Shown in pieces: positions 33,558 through 41,455 of a stretch of 64,000 nucleotides of DNA (its first letter is position 1; every line of letters starts with the position of its first letter). Under the pieces are notes generated by a model. It was not told the origin of the DNA. It was given only the letters and a program-made list of their open reading frames with translations, and did not search any database. Source of the stretch: Pseudaquabacterium pictum (GTDB lineage Bacteria > Pseudomonadota > Gammaproteobacteria > Burkholderiales > Burkholderiaceae_C). The DNA is taken from positions 62,001-126,000 of the forward strand of contig NZ_BJCL01000006.1 of assembly GCF_005403045.1 (NCBI RefSeq), written 5' to 3'. A program made the position numbers and the translations under genes.

Positions 33558-34784
33558 TTGACCTCGAACCTGCAGAAGATCCTGGTCGCCCAGGGCGGCG
33601 GCCCCACCGCGGTGATCAACCAGAGCCTGGTGGGCGTGGTGCTGGAGGCCCGCCGCCACAAGGGCATCGACCGCGTCTATGGCGCCCGCCACGGCGTGCG
33701 CGGCATCGTCGACGAGGACTTCGTCGACCTGACACAGGAGACCAGCCACAACCTGGAGCTGGTGGCCGCCACGCCGGGCTCGGCCCTGGGCAGCACCCGC
33801 GACAAGCCCGACCTGGCTTACTGCGAGCGCATCTTCCGGGTGCTGCGGGCGCATGGCATCGGCCACTTCTTCTACATCGGCGGCAATGATTCGTCGGACA
33901 CGGTGCGCATCGTCAGCCAGCAGGCGCAGGCCGCCGGCTACCCGCTGCGCTGCATCCACATCCCCAAGACCATCGACAACGACCTGGTCGGCAACGACCA
34001 CACACCGGGCTTTCCCAGCGCGGCGCGCTTTGTGGCCCAGGCCTTTGCCGGCGCCAACCTCGACAACGCGGCGTTGCCGGGCGTGTACCTGGCGGTGGTG
34101 ATGGGCCGCCATGCCGGCTTCCTGACGGCGGCCAGCGCGCTGGGCAAGAAGTTCCCAGACGACGGCCCGCACCTGATCTACCTGCCCGAGCGCACCTTCG
34201 TGCTGGAGCAGTTCCTGGCCGACGTGCAGGCCATGCAGCGGCGCCACGGCCGCTGCGTCATCGCCGTCAGCGAGGGCATCCACGATGCCAGCGGCGCGCC
34301 CATCCTGGCCCAGCTGGCGCAGGACCTGGAGCGCGATGCCCACGGCAATGTGCAGCTGTCGGGCACCGGCGCGCTGGCCGATCTGCTGTGCGCCGAGATC
34401 AAGCAGAAGCTGGGCATCCAGCGGGTGCGTGGCGACACCTTCGGCTACCTGCAGCGCAGCTTCATCGGCTGCGTCAGCGATGTCGACCAGCGCGAGGCCC
34501 GCGAGGTGGGCGAGAAGGCGGTGCAGTTTGCGATGTGGGGTGACCGGGATGGCTCGGTGGCCATCCAGCGCACCGGCTACTACAGCGCCGACTACAGCCT
34601 GCTCCCGCTGGATGCCGTCGCCGGCCAGACCCGGGTGATGGACGACGCCTTCATCAGCCCCAGCGGCACCGACGTGACCGATGCCTTCCGCCTGTACCTG
34701 CGGCCGCTGCTGGGCTCGGGTCTGAGCGATGCCTACCGCCTGCGGCCCGCGCCGGTGGCCAAGGTGCTGCACAGCGGGGGGTGA
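33558..34784 (+). CDS. pfp: 6-phosphofructokinase, pyrophosphate-dependent type
   Basis: Phosphofructokinase of 408 residues. It shows the N-terminal QGGGPTAVIN, the donor-site motif IGGNDSSDT (residue pattern of the PPi-using branch; ATP enzymes have GGDGS), the catalytic PKTIDNDL, and VVMGRHAGFLTAASA. It would interconvert fructose 6-phosphate and fructose 1,6-bisphosphate reversibly with pyrophosphate. The start is TTG 33558 with AGGAG 7 nt upstream. It is followed 4 nt later by a class II aldolase, suggesting a sugar-phosphate operon. Confidence 0.9.
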   Translation: MTSNLQKILVAQGGGPTAVINQSLVGVVLEARRHKGIDRVYGARHGVRGIVDEDFVDLTQETSHNLELVAATPGSALGSTRDKPDLAYCERIFRVLRAHGIGHFFYIGGNDSSDTVRIVSQQAQAAGYPLRCIHIPKTIDNDLVGNDHTPGFPSAARFVAQAFAGANLDNAALPGVYLAVVMGRHAGFLTAASALGKKFPDDGPHLIYLPERTFVLEQFLADVQAMQRRHGRCVIAVSEGIHDASGAPILAQLAQDLERDAHGNVQLSGTGALADLLCAEIKQKLGIQRVRGDTFGYLQRSFIGCVSDVDQREAREVGEKAVQFAMWGDRDGSVAIQRTGYYSADYSLLPLDAVAGQTRVMDDAFISPSGTDVTDAFRLYLRPLLGSGLSDAYRLRPAPVAKVLHSGG

Positions 34785-34788
34785 TGCC

Positions 34789-35451
34789 ATGGACCACGCC
34801 GACCTGCGCCAGCAACTGGTGCGCCATGCCAACCGCCTGCAGCCGATGGGGCTGGCCACCGGCACCTCGGGCAATCTCAGCGTGCGGGTGGACGGCGGCA
34901 TGCTGATCACGCCCAGCGGCATCGCCTACGACACGCTGCAGCCCGACGACATCGTGCCGGTGCAGTTCACCGGCTCGGGCACCGCCACCTGGCAGCATCC
35001 GCTGGACCCGAGCAGCGAATGGGCGATGCACCAGGCCGTCTACCAGGCCCGGCCCGAGGCCGGTGCGGTGGTGCATGGCCACCCCACCTACGCCACGGTG
35101 CTGGCCATCCAGGGGCTGGAGATCCCGGCGCTGCACTACATGATCGCCGCCGCCGGCGGCGCGCCGATCCGCTGCGCGCCGTACCACACCTACGGCACGG
35201 CGGCGCTGTCGGCCGCGGCGGTGGTGGCGCTGGAAGGCCGCAAGGCCTGCCTGCTGGAACACCACGGCCTGCTGGCATTCGAGCACAACCTGGACAAGGC
35301 CATGTGGCTGGCCGGCGAGGTGGAGACGCTGGCCCAGCAGATGGTGATGTGCCGCAGCCTGGGCGGCCCGCGGGTGCTGCCGGATGCCGAGATCGCGGTG
35401 GTGGTCGACAAGTTCAGCCGCTACGGGCTGAAGAGCCGCGCGCCGCGCTGA
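34789..35451 (+). CDS. Class II aldolase (fuculose-phosphate-aldolase-like)
   Basis: Protein of 220 residues with GLATGTSGNLSVRVDGG at the start, the zinc-site HGHPTYA, and the distal LLEHHGLLAF. This matches the FucA/AraD branch more closely than the class II protein at 16700. The family splits fuculose- or related keto-sugar phosphates into dihydroxyacetone phosphate and an aldehyde. Co-location with pfp (4 nt gap) suggests a joint role in sugar phosphate metabolism; exact substrate not determined. Confidence 0.88.
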   Translation: MDHADLRQQLVRHANRLQPMGLATGTSGNLSVRVDGGMLITPSGIAYDTLQPDDIVPVQFTGSGTATWQHPLDPSSEWAMHQAVYQARPEAGAVVHGHPTYATVLAIQGLEIPALHYMIAAAGGAPIRCAPYHTYGTAALSAAAVVALEGRKACLLEHHGLLAFEHNLDKAMWLAGEVETLAQQMVMCRSLGGPRVLPDAEIAVVVDKFSRYGLKSRAPR

Positions 35452-35472
35452 GGCGCCTGCGCCGCCAGGCGC

Positions 35473-35871
35473 TCACATGATGAGTTGGGTCTGGGTGACC
35501 ACGGCGCAGAGCTTGCCCTGGTCGTTGCGGATCATCGTCTGCCACACCTGGGTGGTGCGGCCGCGGTGCAGGGCGATGCTCTCGCCGGTGACGGTGCTGC
35601 CCACCTTGGCACCGGCGATGAACTTGGTGCTGCTGTCGGTGGTGGTGGTGCGCTGGCCGTCGGTCAGGTTCACCACCGTGCCCACCGCGCCCAGGGTGTC
35701 GGCAAACGCCATGTAGGCGCCGCCGTGCAGGATGCCACCGCCGGTGCACAGGTCGGGCCGCACCGCCATCGTGGCCACGATGCGGTCGGGCGCGACGCTG
35801 GTGAGCGTCACGCCCATCAGGCCAGGGAACAGGGGGGTCAGCATCGCCTGCACGGCAGCGGCATCCAGCAT
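35473..35871 (-). CDS. PaaI family thioesterase (hotdog fold)
   Basis: Protein of 132 residues with the hotdog-fold active-site segment GGGILHGGAYMAFADTLG and TDSSTKFIAGAKVGSTVTGE. Such enzymes hydrolyse acyl- or aryl-CoA thioesters. It converges on the aldolase gene and is divergent from the manganese riboswitch transcript. Substrate unknown. Confidence 0.88.
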   Translation of the reverse strand: MLDAAAVQAMLTPLFPGLMGVTLTSVAPDRIVATMAVRPDLCTGGGILHGGAYMAFADTLGAVGTVVNLTDGQRTTTTDSSTKFIAGAKVGSTVTGESIALHRGRTTQVWQTMIRNDQGKLCAVVTQTQLIM

Positions 35872-35954
35872 GGGGGTGTCTCGTGGTTGGAATGGGTGGG
35901 TGGTGTGTCAGCGGATCGACAGCAGCGGCCGGTACACTGGCGGCTGCTGTCCTG

Positions 35955-36112
35955 TCATTGGGGAGTAGCCGCCCGGCCACTGTGCGTGGTGTCGGGGCGG
36001 GCGTCAACACACTTGGCCGCGGGCTTGCCCGCATCCCGCGGGATCCTGGCCATGGCGCCCGCAGCACCGCAGCCCGCCCGGGTTGTGTGCCTGGCAAGAC
36101 CTTTGACCGCGC
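35955..36112 (+). ncRNA. yybP-ykoY manganese riboswitch
   Basis: The segment from GGGGAGTAGC (35961-35968 region) to GGCAAGACCTTTGACC (36093-36108) carries both conserved loops that form the Mn2+ site of this riboswitch class. Between them lie the typical GTCAACACACTTGG, ATCCCGCGGGAT hairpin and GTGTGCCTGGC. The downstream gene is a GDT1-family cation transporter, a known partner of this class. Together these make the identification strong. The aptamer likely permits expression of the exporter when Mn2+ is high. Confidence 0.92.
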
Positions 36113-36124
36113 TGCCTCCGCCGT

Positions 36125-36165
36125 GGGCCGGGGGGCGGCGTGGTCATCGGTGTTCCTGCCGGCCC
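36125..36165 (+). promoter_or_regulatory. Likely expression platform of the manganese riboswitch
   Basis: Arms GGGCCGG (36125-36131) and CCGGCCC (36159-36165) form a stem just after the aptamer and 16 nt before the ATG. There is no T tract, so control of ribosome access is more likely than termination. The remainder of 35872-36181 contains no gene. Confidence 0.5.
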
Positions 36166-36181
36166 CCTGAAAGTCTGTTCC

Positions 36182-36757
36182 ATGGAAGCCTTCCTCGTCT
36201 CCACCGGCATCGTCGCGCTCGGAGAAATGGGCGACAAGACCCAGCTGCTGGCCCTGTTGCTGGCCGCGCGGTTCCGCAAGCCTGTGCCCATCGTGCTGGG
36301 CATCCTGGTGGCCACGCTGGCCAACCATGCCATGGCCGGCGCGCTGGGCGGCCTGCTGGCCGCCTGGATGGGGCCGCAGTGGCTGCGCTGGGTGATCGGC
36401 ATCTCGTTCCTGGCGATGGCGGTGTGGATGCTGGTCCCCGACAAGCTCGACGATGTCGAGACCGAAGGCGGCAGCCGCCGGCTGGGCGTGTTCGGCACCA
36501 CGGTGGTGGCCTTCTTCCTGGCCGAGATGGGCGACAAGACCCAGATCGCCACGGTGGCGCTGGCCGCGCGCTACACCGACCTGCTGGCCGTGGTGACCGG
36601 CACCACGCTGGGCATGATGCTGGCCAATGTGCCGGCGGTGCTGCTGGGCGACCAGATCGCCAGGCGGGTGTCGATGAAGCTGGTGCACGGCATCGCCGCG
36701 GCCATCTTCGCGGTGCTGGGCGTGCTGACGCTGCTGAACGTCGGCCAGCTGCTCTGA
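36182..36757 (+). CDS. GDT1/TMEM165 family cation (Mn2+) transporter
   Basis: Inner-membrane protein of 191 residues with six hydrophobic segments. The family signature Glu-x-Gly-Asp-Lys-Thr occurs twice: GEMGDKTQ (residues 14-21) and AEMGDKTQ (about residue 115), one per three-helix repeat. Members move Mn2+ or Ca2+ in exchange for protons. The Mn2+ riboswitch immediately upstream supports Mn2+ export. Start at ATG 36182. It converges on soxA with only 7 nt between stops. Confidence 0.93.
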   Translation: MEAFLVSTGIVALGEMGDKTQLLALLLAARFRKPVPIVLGILVATLANHAMAGALGGLLAAWMGPQWLRWVIGISFLAMAVWMLVPDKLDDVETEGGSRRLGVFGTTVVAFFLAEMGDKTQIATVALAARYTDLLAVVTGTTLGMMLANVPAVLLGDQIARRVSMKLVHGIAAAIFAVLGVLTLLNVGQLL

Positions 36758-36764
36758 CGGGGCC

Positions 36765-37529
36765 TCAGGGCCGCACCGCCGGCGTCTCCACCGGCATGCC
36801 GGCGGCGCGCTGTGCCAGGTGGGCTTCCAGCGCCAGCCACGCCGGCGCATCGGCGGCCCAGGGCTCGGCCCGCACACCCACCACGCAGCCGCGCAGCCGG
36901 CGCTGCAGGCTGCCCAGGGCCTGCCATTCCAGCCGGTAACTGGGGTAGCCGGTGGCATGGCCCTGCGGGATGACGGCGCCGCCCAGGCGCTGACCGGCGC
37001 GCTGGTCATGGCAGTGCAGACAGGCCAGGTTCAGCTGGCCCAGGCGCTGCTGCCACAGCAGCTGGCCCTGCTGGCGCAGCGGTGCCAGGCGGGCATCGTC
37101 GGGCGGCGCCAGCGGCTGGCCGCGTGACTGCAGGCCCACATAGGCCGACAGCGCCAGCAGGTCGGCATGCTCCACCGGCAGCGCCGCGGCCTGCTGGTGG
37201 CGGCTGCGGCAGGCGTTGATGCGGCCGGCCAGGTTCAGCGCGCCGCCGCTGGCAGCATCCCAGGCGGGATAGCGGGCGGCCACGCCTGCCATGCTGCGCG
37301 ATGCGTCGCCATGGCAGTCGGCGCAGCGCTTGCCGCTGGTGCCGGCCGGGCTGCGCCACAGCTGCTCGCCGTCCTGCACCCACAGCATGGCCGGGTTCTG
37401 GCCATCGTCGCGCTGCAGTGCCTGCAGCGCCGGGCCCATGAACGTCAGCCCGGAGCGGCGGCCGTCGTCGGCGGTGGCTGGCAGGGCCAGCATCGCCAGG
37501 GCCAGCAGCGCGGCACTTCGCCGGTTCAT
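36765..37529 (-). CDS. soxA: SoxA, di-heme cytochrome subunit of the SoxAX complex
   Basis: Periplasmic c-type cytochrome that, with SoxX, oxidatively attaches thiosulfate to SoxY. The 254-residue precursor has a Sec signal (MNRRSAALLALAMLALPATA). Two heme-binding motifs are present, CADCH and CLHCH. The cysteine that ligates the active-site heme and carries the persulfide lies in RLRGCVVGVRAEPW. The start overlaps the soxZ stop by 4 nt. It is the last gene of the soxXYZA string; soxB and soxCD are not in the window. Confidence 0.92.
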   Translation of the reverse strand: MNRRSAALLALAMLALPATADDGRRSGLTFMGPALQALQRDDGQNPAMLWVQDGEQLWRSPAGTSGKRCADCHGDASRSMAGVAARYPAWDAASGGALNLAGRINACRSRHQQAAALPVEHADLLALSAYVGLQSRGQPLAPPDDARLAPLRQQGQLLWQQRLGQLNLACLHCHDQRAGQRLGGAVIPQGHATGYPSYRLEWQALGSLQRRLRGCVVGVRAEPWAADAPAWLALEAHLAQRAAGMPVETPAVRP

Positions 37530-37867
37530 GCCGGCGTGATGGCCCGCGTCTCGCGGTGCTGGAAGCCCCAGTCGCCGGTCCATTCGAAGCTGAGCGTGCC
37601 CGGCCCGTCGGCACGCAGCCAGAAGGCCAGGTAGGGGTTGGCGGCGATGGCGCTGTACAGGTCGGCGCCGAACACCAGCTGGCCATCGAGCCGGCATTCG
37701 AAGCGGGTGACGATGTTGCGCGGCACCACGTTGCCGTAGCCGTCGTGGCGCAGGCCGTTCTCCATCGGATGGGCCAGCGTCACCCGCAGCTCGGCCGGCT
37801 GGCCGCGGCGCAGGCTGTCCAGGCCGTGGATCAGGGTGCGCACGCGGGGGGCGGGGGTGTCGGCCAT
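37526..37867 (-). CDS. soxZ: SoxZ, sulfur-carrier partner of SoxY
   Basis: Small protein of 113 residues with the SoxZ immunoglobulin-like fold: LRVTLAHPMENGLRHD, NIVTRFECRLDGQLVFGADL and NPYLAFWLRADGPG. SoxZ pairs with SoxY to form the thiosulfate carrier and is exported with it, having no own signal. It lies 7 nt after soxY and overlaps soxA by 4 nt. Confidence 0.92.
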   Translation of the reverse strand: MADTPAPRVRTLIHGLDSLRRGQPAELRVTLAHPMENGLRHDGYGNVVPRNIVTRFECRLDGQLVFGADLYSAIAANPYLAFWLRADGPGTLSFEWTGDWGFQHRETRAITPA

Positions 37868-37874
37868 GCGGTGT

Positions 37875-38333
37875 TCAGGGTTCGATGCAGGCAGCCAGCG
37901 TCACCAGCACGTCGACATGGTGCGACCACTGGCTGCCATCGCGCATGCGCGCCAGCGCCACCAGTTGCTGCGAGGTGGCCAGCCGGATGCGCGTCTGCAC
38001 CTGGGCCATGCCGCTGGCCGGCGACAGGCTGAAGCGCGCCACATCCCGCTGCGGATTGCGCTCGTTGAAGACCACGATCTCGACCACATGGTCAGCCGCA
38101 GTCATCGGGCTGTCGACCTGCACCCGGATCGGCACCGCGTTGCCGTTCTCCACCAGCGGCGCCACGTCCAGCAGCACCCGGCCTTCGGTGATGGGCCGGC
38201 CGCCGGCCCACTGCCGTTCCACCGCCTGCAGGGTGGGCGCGGCCGACACCGCGGCCACCGGCCGGATCTGCAGCGCGAGGCCCAGGCCGGCGGCCGCACA
38301 CAGGATCTGGCGGCGGGGCAGCAGCAGATTCAT
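37875..38333 (-). CDS. soxY: SoxY-like sulfur carrier with altered C-terminus
   Basis: Exported protein of 152 residues with a Tat-like signal (LLPRRQILCAAAGLGLAL). The SoxY domain is clear (GRVLLDVAPLVENGNAVPIRV, then VFNERNPQRDVARFSLSP). In standard SoxY the chain ends in GGCGG, the swinging arm whose Cys holds the sulfur intermediate. Here the tail reads VTLAACIEP and then stop: the Cys is kept but its flanking glycines are not, and three residues follow it. Other frames do not restore GGCGG, so this is not a simple frameshift. Neighbours soxX (4-nt overlap), soxZ and soxA support the identity. Confidence 0.85.
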   Translation of the reverse strand: MNLLLPRRQILCAAAGLGLALQIRPVAAVSAAPTLQAVERQWAGGRPITEGRVLLDVAPLVENGNAVPIRVQVDSPMTAADHVVEIVVFNERNPQRDVARFSLSPASGMAQVQTRIRLATSQQLVALARMRDGSQWSHHVDVLVTLAACIEP

Positions 38334-38704
38334 CGCAGCGTGGCCAGCCAGGCCACCACGTCGTCGATCTGGGCGTCGGTCAGCAGCGGCTTGCCGCGCT
38401 GGGCGGCGGCCACCTGCTGCAACCCGGTGCTGCGGCCGTAGGCGGGCATCACCGTCTCGGGGTTGAACTGCTCCGGCGCCACCAGGCGCTGCCGCAGCGT
38501 GGCGGCGTCCAGCCGGCTGCCGACGCCGGCCAGCGGCGGTCCGATGGTGCCCTGCAGCGCCGGGTTCTGCCCCGGCATGGCATGGCACAGCACGCACAGG
38601 CCCTGGCTGCGGTGCAGCGCGATGGCCTCGCCACGCGCCGCATCGCCCTGGGCCAGGGCGGCCGGCGCCGCGGTGGCGGCCAGGGCCAGCAGGGCCAGGT
38701 GCAT
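38330..38704 (-). CDS. soxX: SoxX-like monoheme cytochrome c
   Basis: Periplasmic cytochrome of 124 residues with an N-terminal hydrophobic signal, heme motif CVLCH (Cys 37), GTIGPPLAGVG, and VMPAYG with the probable axial Met. This matches the SoxX subunit of SoxAX. It starts 7 nt after the stop of the molybdenum-hydroxylase gene, and its stop overlaps the soxY start, so all appear to be in one transcript. It might serve both systems as electron acceptor (inference). Confidence 0.85.
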   Translation of the reverse strand: MHLALLALAATAAPAALAQGDAARGEAIALHRSQGLCVLCHAMPGQNPALQGTIGPPLAGVGSRLDAATLRQRLVAPEQFNPETVMPAYGRSTGLQQVAAAQRGKPLLTDAQIDDVVAWLATLR

Positions 38705-38711
38705 GTCGGGG

Positions 38712-40901
38712 TCAGGCCTGCTTCAGGTTCTGGTTCTTGATCGGCAGGTCGCGGATGCGCCGGCCAGTGGCGGCAAAGATGGCGTTCAGCACCGCCGGCG
38801 CCGCCACCGCGATGGTGGGCTCACCCACCCCGCCCCAGAACCCGCCCGAGGGCATCACGATGGTCTCGACCTTGGGCATCTGGGCCATCAGCAGCACCGG
38901 GTAGTTGTGGAAGTTGGTCTGCACGAAGCGGCCGTTTTCCAGCGTGCATTCACCCAGCAGCGCGGCCGACAGGCCGTAGGCGAACGAGCCTTCCACCTGG
39001 GCCTCGATCTGCTGCGGGTTCACCGCATGGCCACAATCGGTGGCGGCGACGATGCGGTGCACCGTCAGCTCGCCATCCTTGCTGACCGAGACCTCCGCGC
39101 AGGCCGCCACATAGCTGCCGAAGCCCATGATCTGTGCCAGCCCGCGGTGCACTGCCTGGCCGTTGACCGGCTTGGCCGGCGTGCCCCAGCCGGCGCGCTG
39201 GGCGGCGGCGTTCAGCACCGCCAGGTGCTTCGGGCTGCCGGCCAGCAGCTTCTGGCGCAGGGCCAGCGGGTCCTGCTTGGTGGCATGGGCCACCTCGTCG
39301 AGGAAGCACTCCAGGTAGACCGCGTTCTGGTTCAGGTTCACGCCACGCCAGAAGCCCGGCCGCACCGGCGGGTTGCGCATCGCATGGTCGATCAGCAGGT
39401 TGGGGAAGGCATAGCCCAGCGCGCCCTCGGTGCCGCCCTTGTTCAGCCCCTGGAACACCACCGGGTCCAGCCCGTCGCGCATGTTCTGCGGGAACAGCCC
39501 GGCCAGGATGGACTGGCCCGAGATGCGCATGTGCAGCGCGGTGAGTTGGCCCTGCGCGTCCACCCCGGCCTTCAGCTTGCACTGGGTGACCGGGTGGTAG
39601 AAGCCGTGCTGCATGTCCTCTTCGCGGCTCCAGACCAGCTTGACCGGCGTGCCCGGCATGGCCTTGGCGATGGCCACCGCCTGGCGCACCCAGTCGGTGG
39701 CGCCGCGCCGGCCGAAGCCGCCGCCCAGGTGGATCTTGTAGACCTCGCACTGCGCAGCGGGCAGGCCGGCGGCCTCGGCGGTGGCGGCCAATGCGGCCTC
39801 GCCGTTCTGGGTGGGGGTCCAGACCTCGCAGCGCTCGGGCGTCCAGCGGGCGGTGGCGTTCATCACCTCCATGCAGGCATGGTTCTGGTACGGAAAGCTG
39901 TAGACCGCCTCGATGGTGCGGGCGGCGCCGGCCAGCGCCTCCTTCGCCTGGCCGTTGGTGTGGCCGACCAGGCCCTCGGGCGCGTCCAGCCCGGCCTTCA
40001 GCATCTGGGCGATGGCGGCGCTGTCCAGCTTGGCGTGCGGGCCCTCGTCCCACACGATGGGCAGTGCATCCGCCGCCTTCTTGGCCCGCCACCAGGTGGT
40101 GGCCACCACCGCCACCGCGGTGTCGCTCACCTGCACCACCTGCTTGACGCCGGGCAGCCCCATCACTGCCTTGGCGTCGAAGGACTTGAGCTTGCCGCCG
40201 ACGATGGGGCAGTCGCGGATGGCGGCGTTGAGCATGCCGGGCAGTTGCAGGTCCATGCCGTAGACCTGGGCGCCGGTGGTCTTGGCCACGGTGTCCAGCC
40301 GCAGCACCGATTGACCGGCCAACGTCCAGGTCTTGGGGTCCTTCAGCGGCACCTCGGTGGGCGGCGTCAGCTTGGCGGCCGCAGCGGCCACCGTGCCGTA
40401 GGTGGTACGCCGGCCGCTGGCGGCATGGGTGATCACGCCCTTCTCGGCCTGGCATTGTGCGGCCGGCACGCCCCAGCCGTCGGCCGCGGCCTGCACCAGC
40501 ATCATGCGGGCGGCGGCGCCGCCCTTGCGCACGTAGTCGTGCGATTCCCGCACGCCGCGGCTGCCGCCGGTGCTGAAGTTGCCCCAGGCACGCTGGCGCG
40601 CCAGGTTCTGGCCGGGTGTGGGGTATTCGGTGGTGACGCGGGCCCAGTCGCATTGCAGCTCCTCGGCCACCAACTGGGCCAGGCCGGTCAGCGTGCCCTG
40701 GCCCATCTCGCTGCGGGCGATGCGGACCACCACGGTTTCATCAGGCTTGATCTGCACCCAGACATTGATCTCGGGCGCCGTGCCCTGGCTCTGCGCCATC
40801 GGTACATGGAAGCCCAGCATCAGCCCGCCGGCAGCGGCGCTGCTGGTGGCCAGGAAACGGCGGCGGGCCGGCGAGCGGGGGGTGGTCGTGGTGGTGGTCA
40901 T
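38712..40901 (-). CDS. Molybdenum hydroxylase large subunit, IorB-like, Tat-exported
   Basis: Xanthine-dehydrogenase-family catalytic subunit of 729 residues that binds molybdopterin. The N-terminus [20 protein letters not shown] is a twin-arginine signal. Further motifs typical of the isoquinoline-1-oxidoreductase/aldehyde-oxidase large subunit are SEMGQGTLTGLAQLVAEEL, GGGFGRRG (about residue 390) and a late GGFWGGVGEPTI with the catalytic Glu. No FAD subunit is adjacent, as in the IorAB type, which hands electrons to a cytochrome. ATG 40901 is used; ATG 40916 is possible. Confidence 0.9.
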   Translation of the reverse strand: MTTTTTTPRSPARRRFLATSSAAAGGLMLGFHVPMAQSQGTAPEINVWVQIKPDETVVVRIARSEMGQGTLTGLAQLVAEELQCDWARVTTEYPTPGQNLARQRAWGNFSTGGSRGVRESHDYVRKGGAAARMMLVQAAADGWGVPAAQCQAEKGVITHAASGRRTTYGTVAAAAAKLTPPTEVPLKDPKTWTLAGQSVLRLDTVAKTTGAQVYGMDLQLPGMLNAAIRDCPIVGGKLKSFDAKAVMGLPGVKQVVQVSDTAVAVVATTWWRAKKAADALPIVWDEGPHAKLDSAAIAQMLKAGLDAPEGLVGHTNGQAKEALAGAARTIEAVYSFPYQNHACMEVMNATARWTPERCEVWTPTQNGEAALAATAEAAGLPAAQCEVYKIHLGGGFGRRGATDWVRQAVAIAKAMPGTPVKLVWSREEDMQHGFYHPVTQCKLKAGVDAQGQLTALHMRISGQSILAGLFPQNMRDGLDPVVFQGLNKGGTEGALGYAFPNLLIDHAMRNPPVRPGFWRGVNLNQNAVYLECFLDEVAHATKQDPLALRQKLLAGSPKHLAVLNAAAQRAGWGTPAKPVNGQAVHRGLAQIMGFGSYVAACAEVSVSKDGELTVHRIVAATDCGHAVNPQQIEAQVEGSFAYGLSAALLGECTLENGRFVQTNFHNYPVLLMAQMPKVETIVMPSGGFWGGVGEPTIAVAAPAVLNAIFAATGRRIRDLPIKNQNLKQA

Positions 40902-40912
40902 GGCCGCGTCCC

Positions 40913-41362
40913 TCATGCCTTGCTCACCATCATGATCGCGGCCTGCACCCGGTTGTAGGTGCCGCAGCGGCAGATGTTGGTGATGTTCTCGCGCACCTCG
41001 GCCTCGGTGGGGCGGGGCTTGCTCTTGAGCAGCGCGGCGGCCGCCATCAGCATGCCGCTCTGGCAGAAGCCGCATTGCGGCACGTCCAGCGCCACCCAGG
41101 CCTTCTGCAGCGGGTGCTGGCCGTCGGGCGACAGGCCCTCGATGGTGGTGATCTTCTGCCCCGGCTCGACGCTGGCGACCGGCCGCACGCAGCTGCGGGT
41201 GGGCACGCCGTCGATGTGCACGGTGCAGGCGCCGCACTGGGCGACGCCGCAGCCGTACTTGGTGCCGGTCAGGCCGAGTTGCTCGCGCAGCACCCACAGC
41301 AGCGGGGTGTCGGGTTCGGCATCGTGCGTGCGCACCTGGCCGTTGACGTTCAGGCTGGACAT
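40913..41362 (-). CDS. Molybdenum hydroxylase [2Fe-2S] subunit, IorA-like
   Basis: Small subunit of 149 residues carrying two [2Fe-2S] clusters. The plant-type motif is GCGVAQCGACTV with the fourth Cys in TRSC; the C-terminal helical cluster has QCGFCQSGM and NICRCGTY. It has no signal and is probably co-exported with the Tat-signal-bearing large subunit, 11 nt downstream. ATG 41362 gives the typical start LNVNGQ. Confidence 0.92.
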   Translation of the reverse strand: MSSLNVNGQVRTHDAEPDTPLLWVLREQLGLTGTKYGCGVAQCGACTVHIDGVPTRSCVRPVASVEPGQKITTIEGLSPDGQHPLQKAWVALDVPQCGFCQSGMLMAAAALLKSKPRPTEAEVRENITNICRCGTYNRVQAAIMMVSKA

Positions 41363-41410
41363 CCGGGGCTCCTGATCTGGATCAAGACCCCGATGATGCG
41401 ATGCCTGCGC

Positions 41411-41454
41411 CTGCCCGCCCATGCGGGCAGACCAGCAGCCCGCGTGGCCGCGGG
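41411..41454 (-). terminator. Two stacked GC hairpins after the TTT binding-protein gene
   Basis: Arms CCCGCG and CGCGGG (41439-41454) start 2 nt beyond the stop codon of the upstream gene. A second hairpin has CTGCCCGC and GCGGGCAG (41411-41430). Neither is followed by a T tract, so they may end, weaken or stabilise the transcript before the hydroxylase-sox genes. Confidence 0.45.
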
Positions 41455-41455
41455 G

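Noticed and set aside
35881-35940. TACACT as a -10 box for the riboswitch transcript
   Set aside because: No acceptable -35 hexamer is found at 16-18 bp, so the promoter cannot be placed with confidence.
38463-40958. Open frame of 831 codons on the plus strand across soxX and the hydroxylase
   Set aside because: Antisense shadow; the minus-strand genes have clear motifs and export signals.
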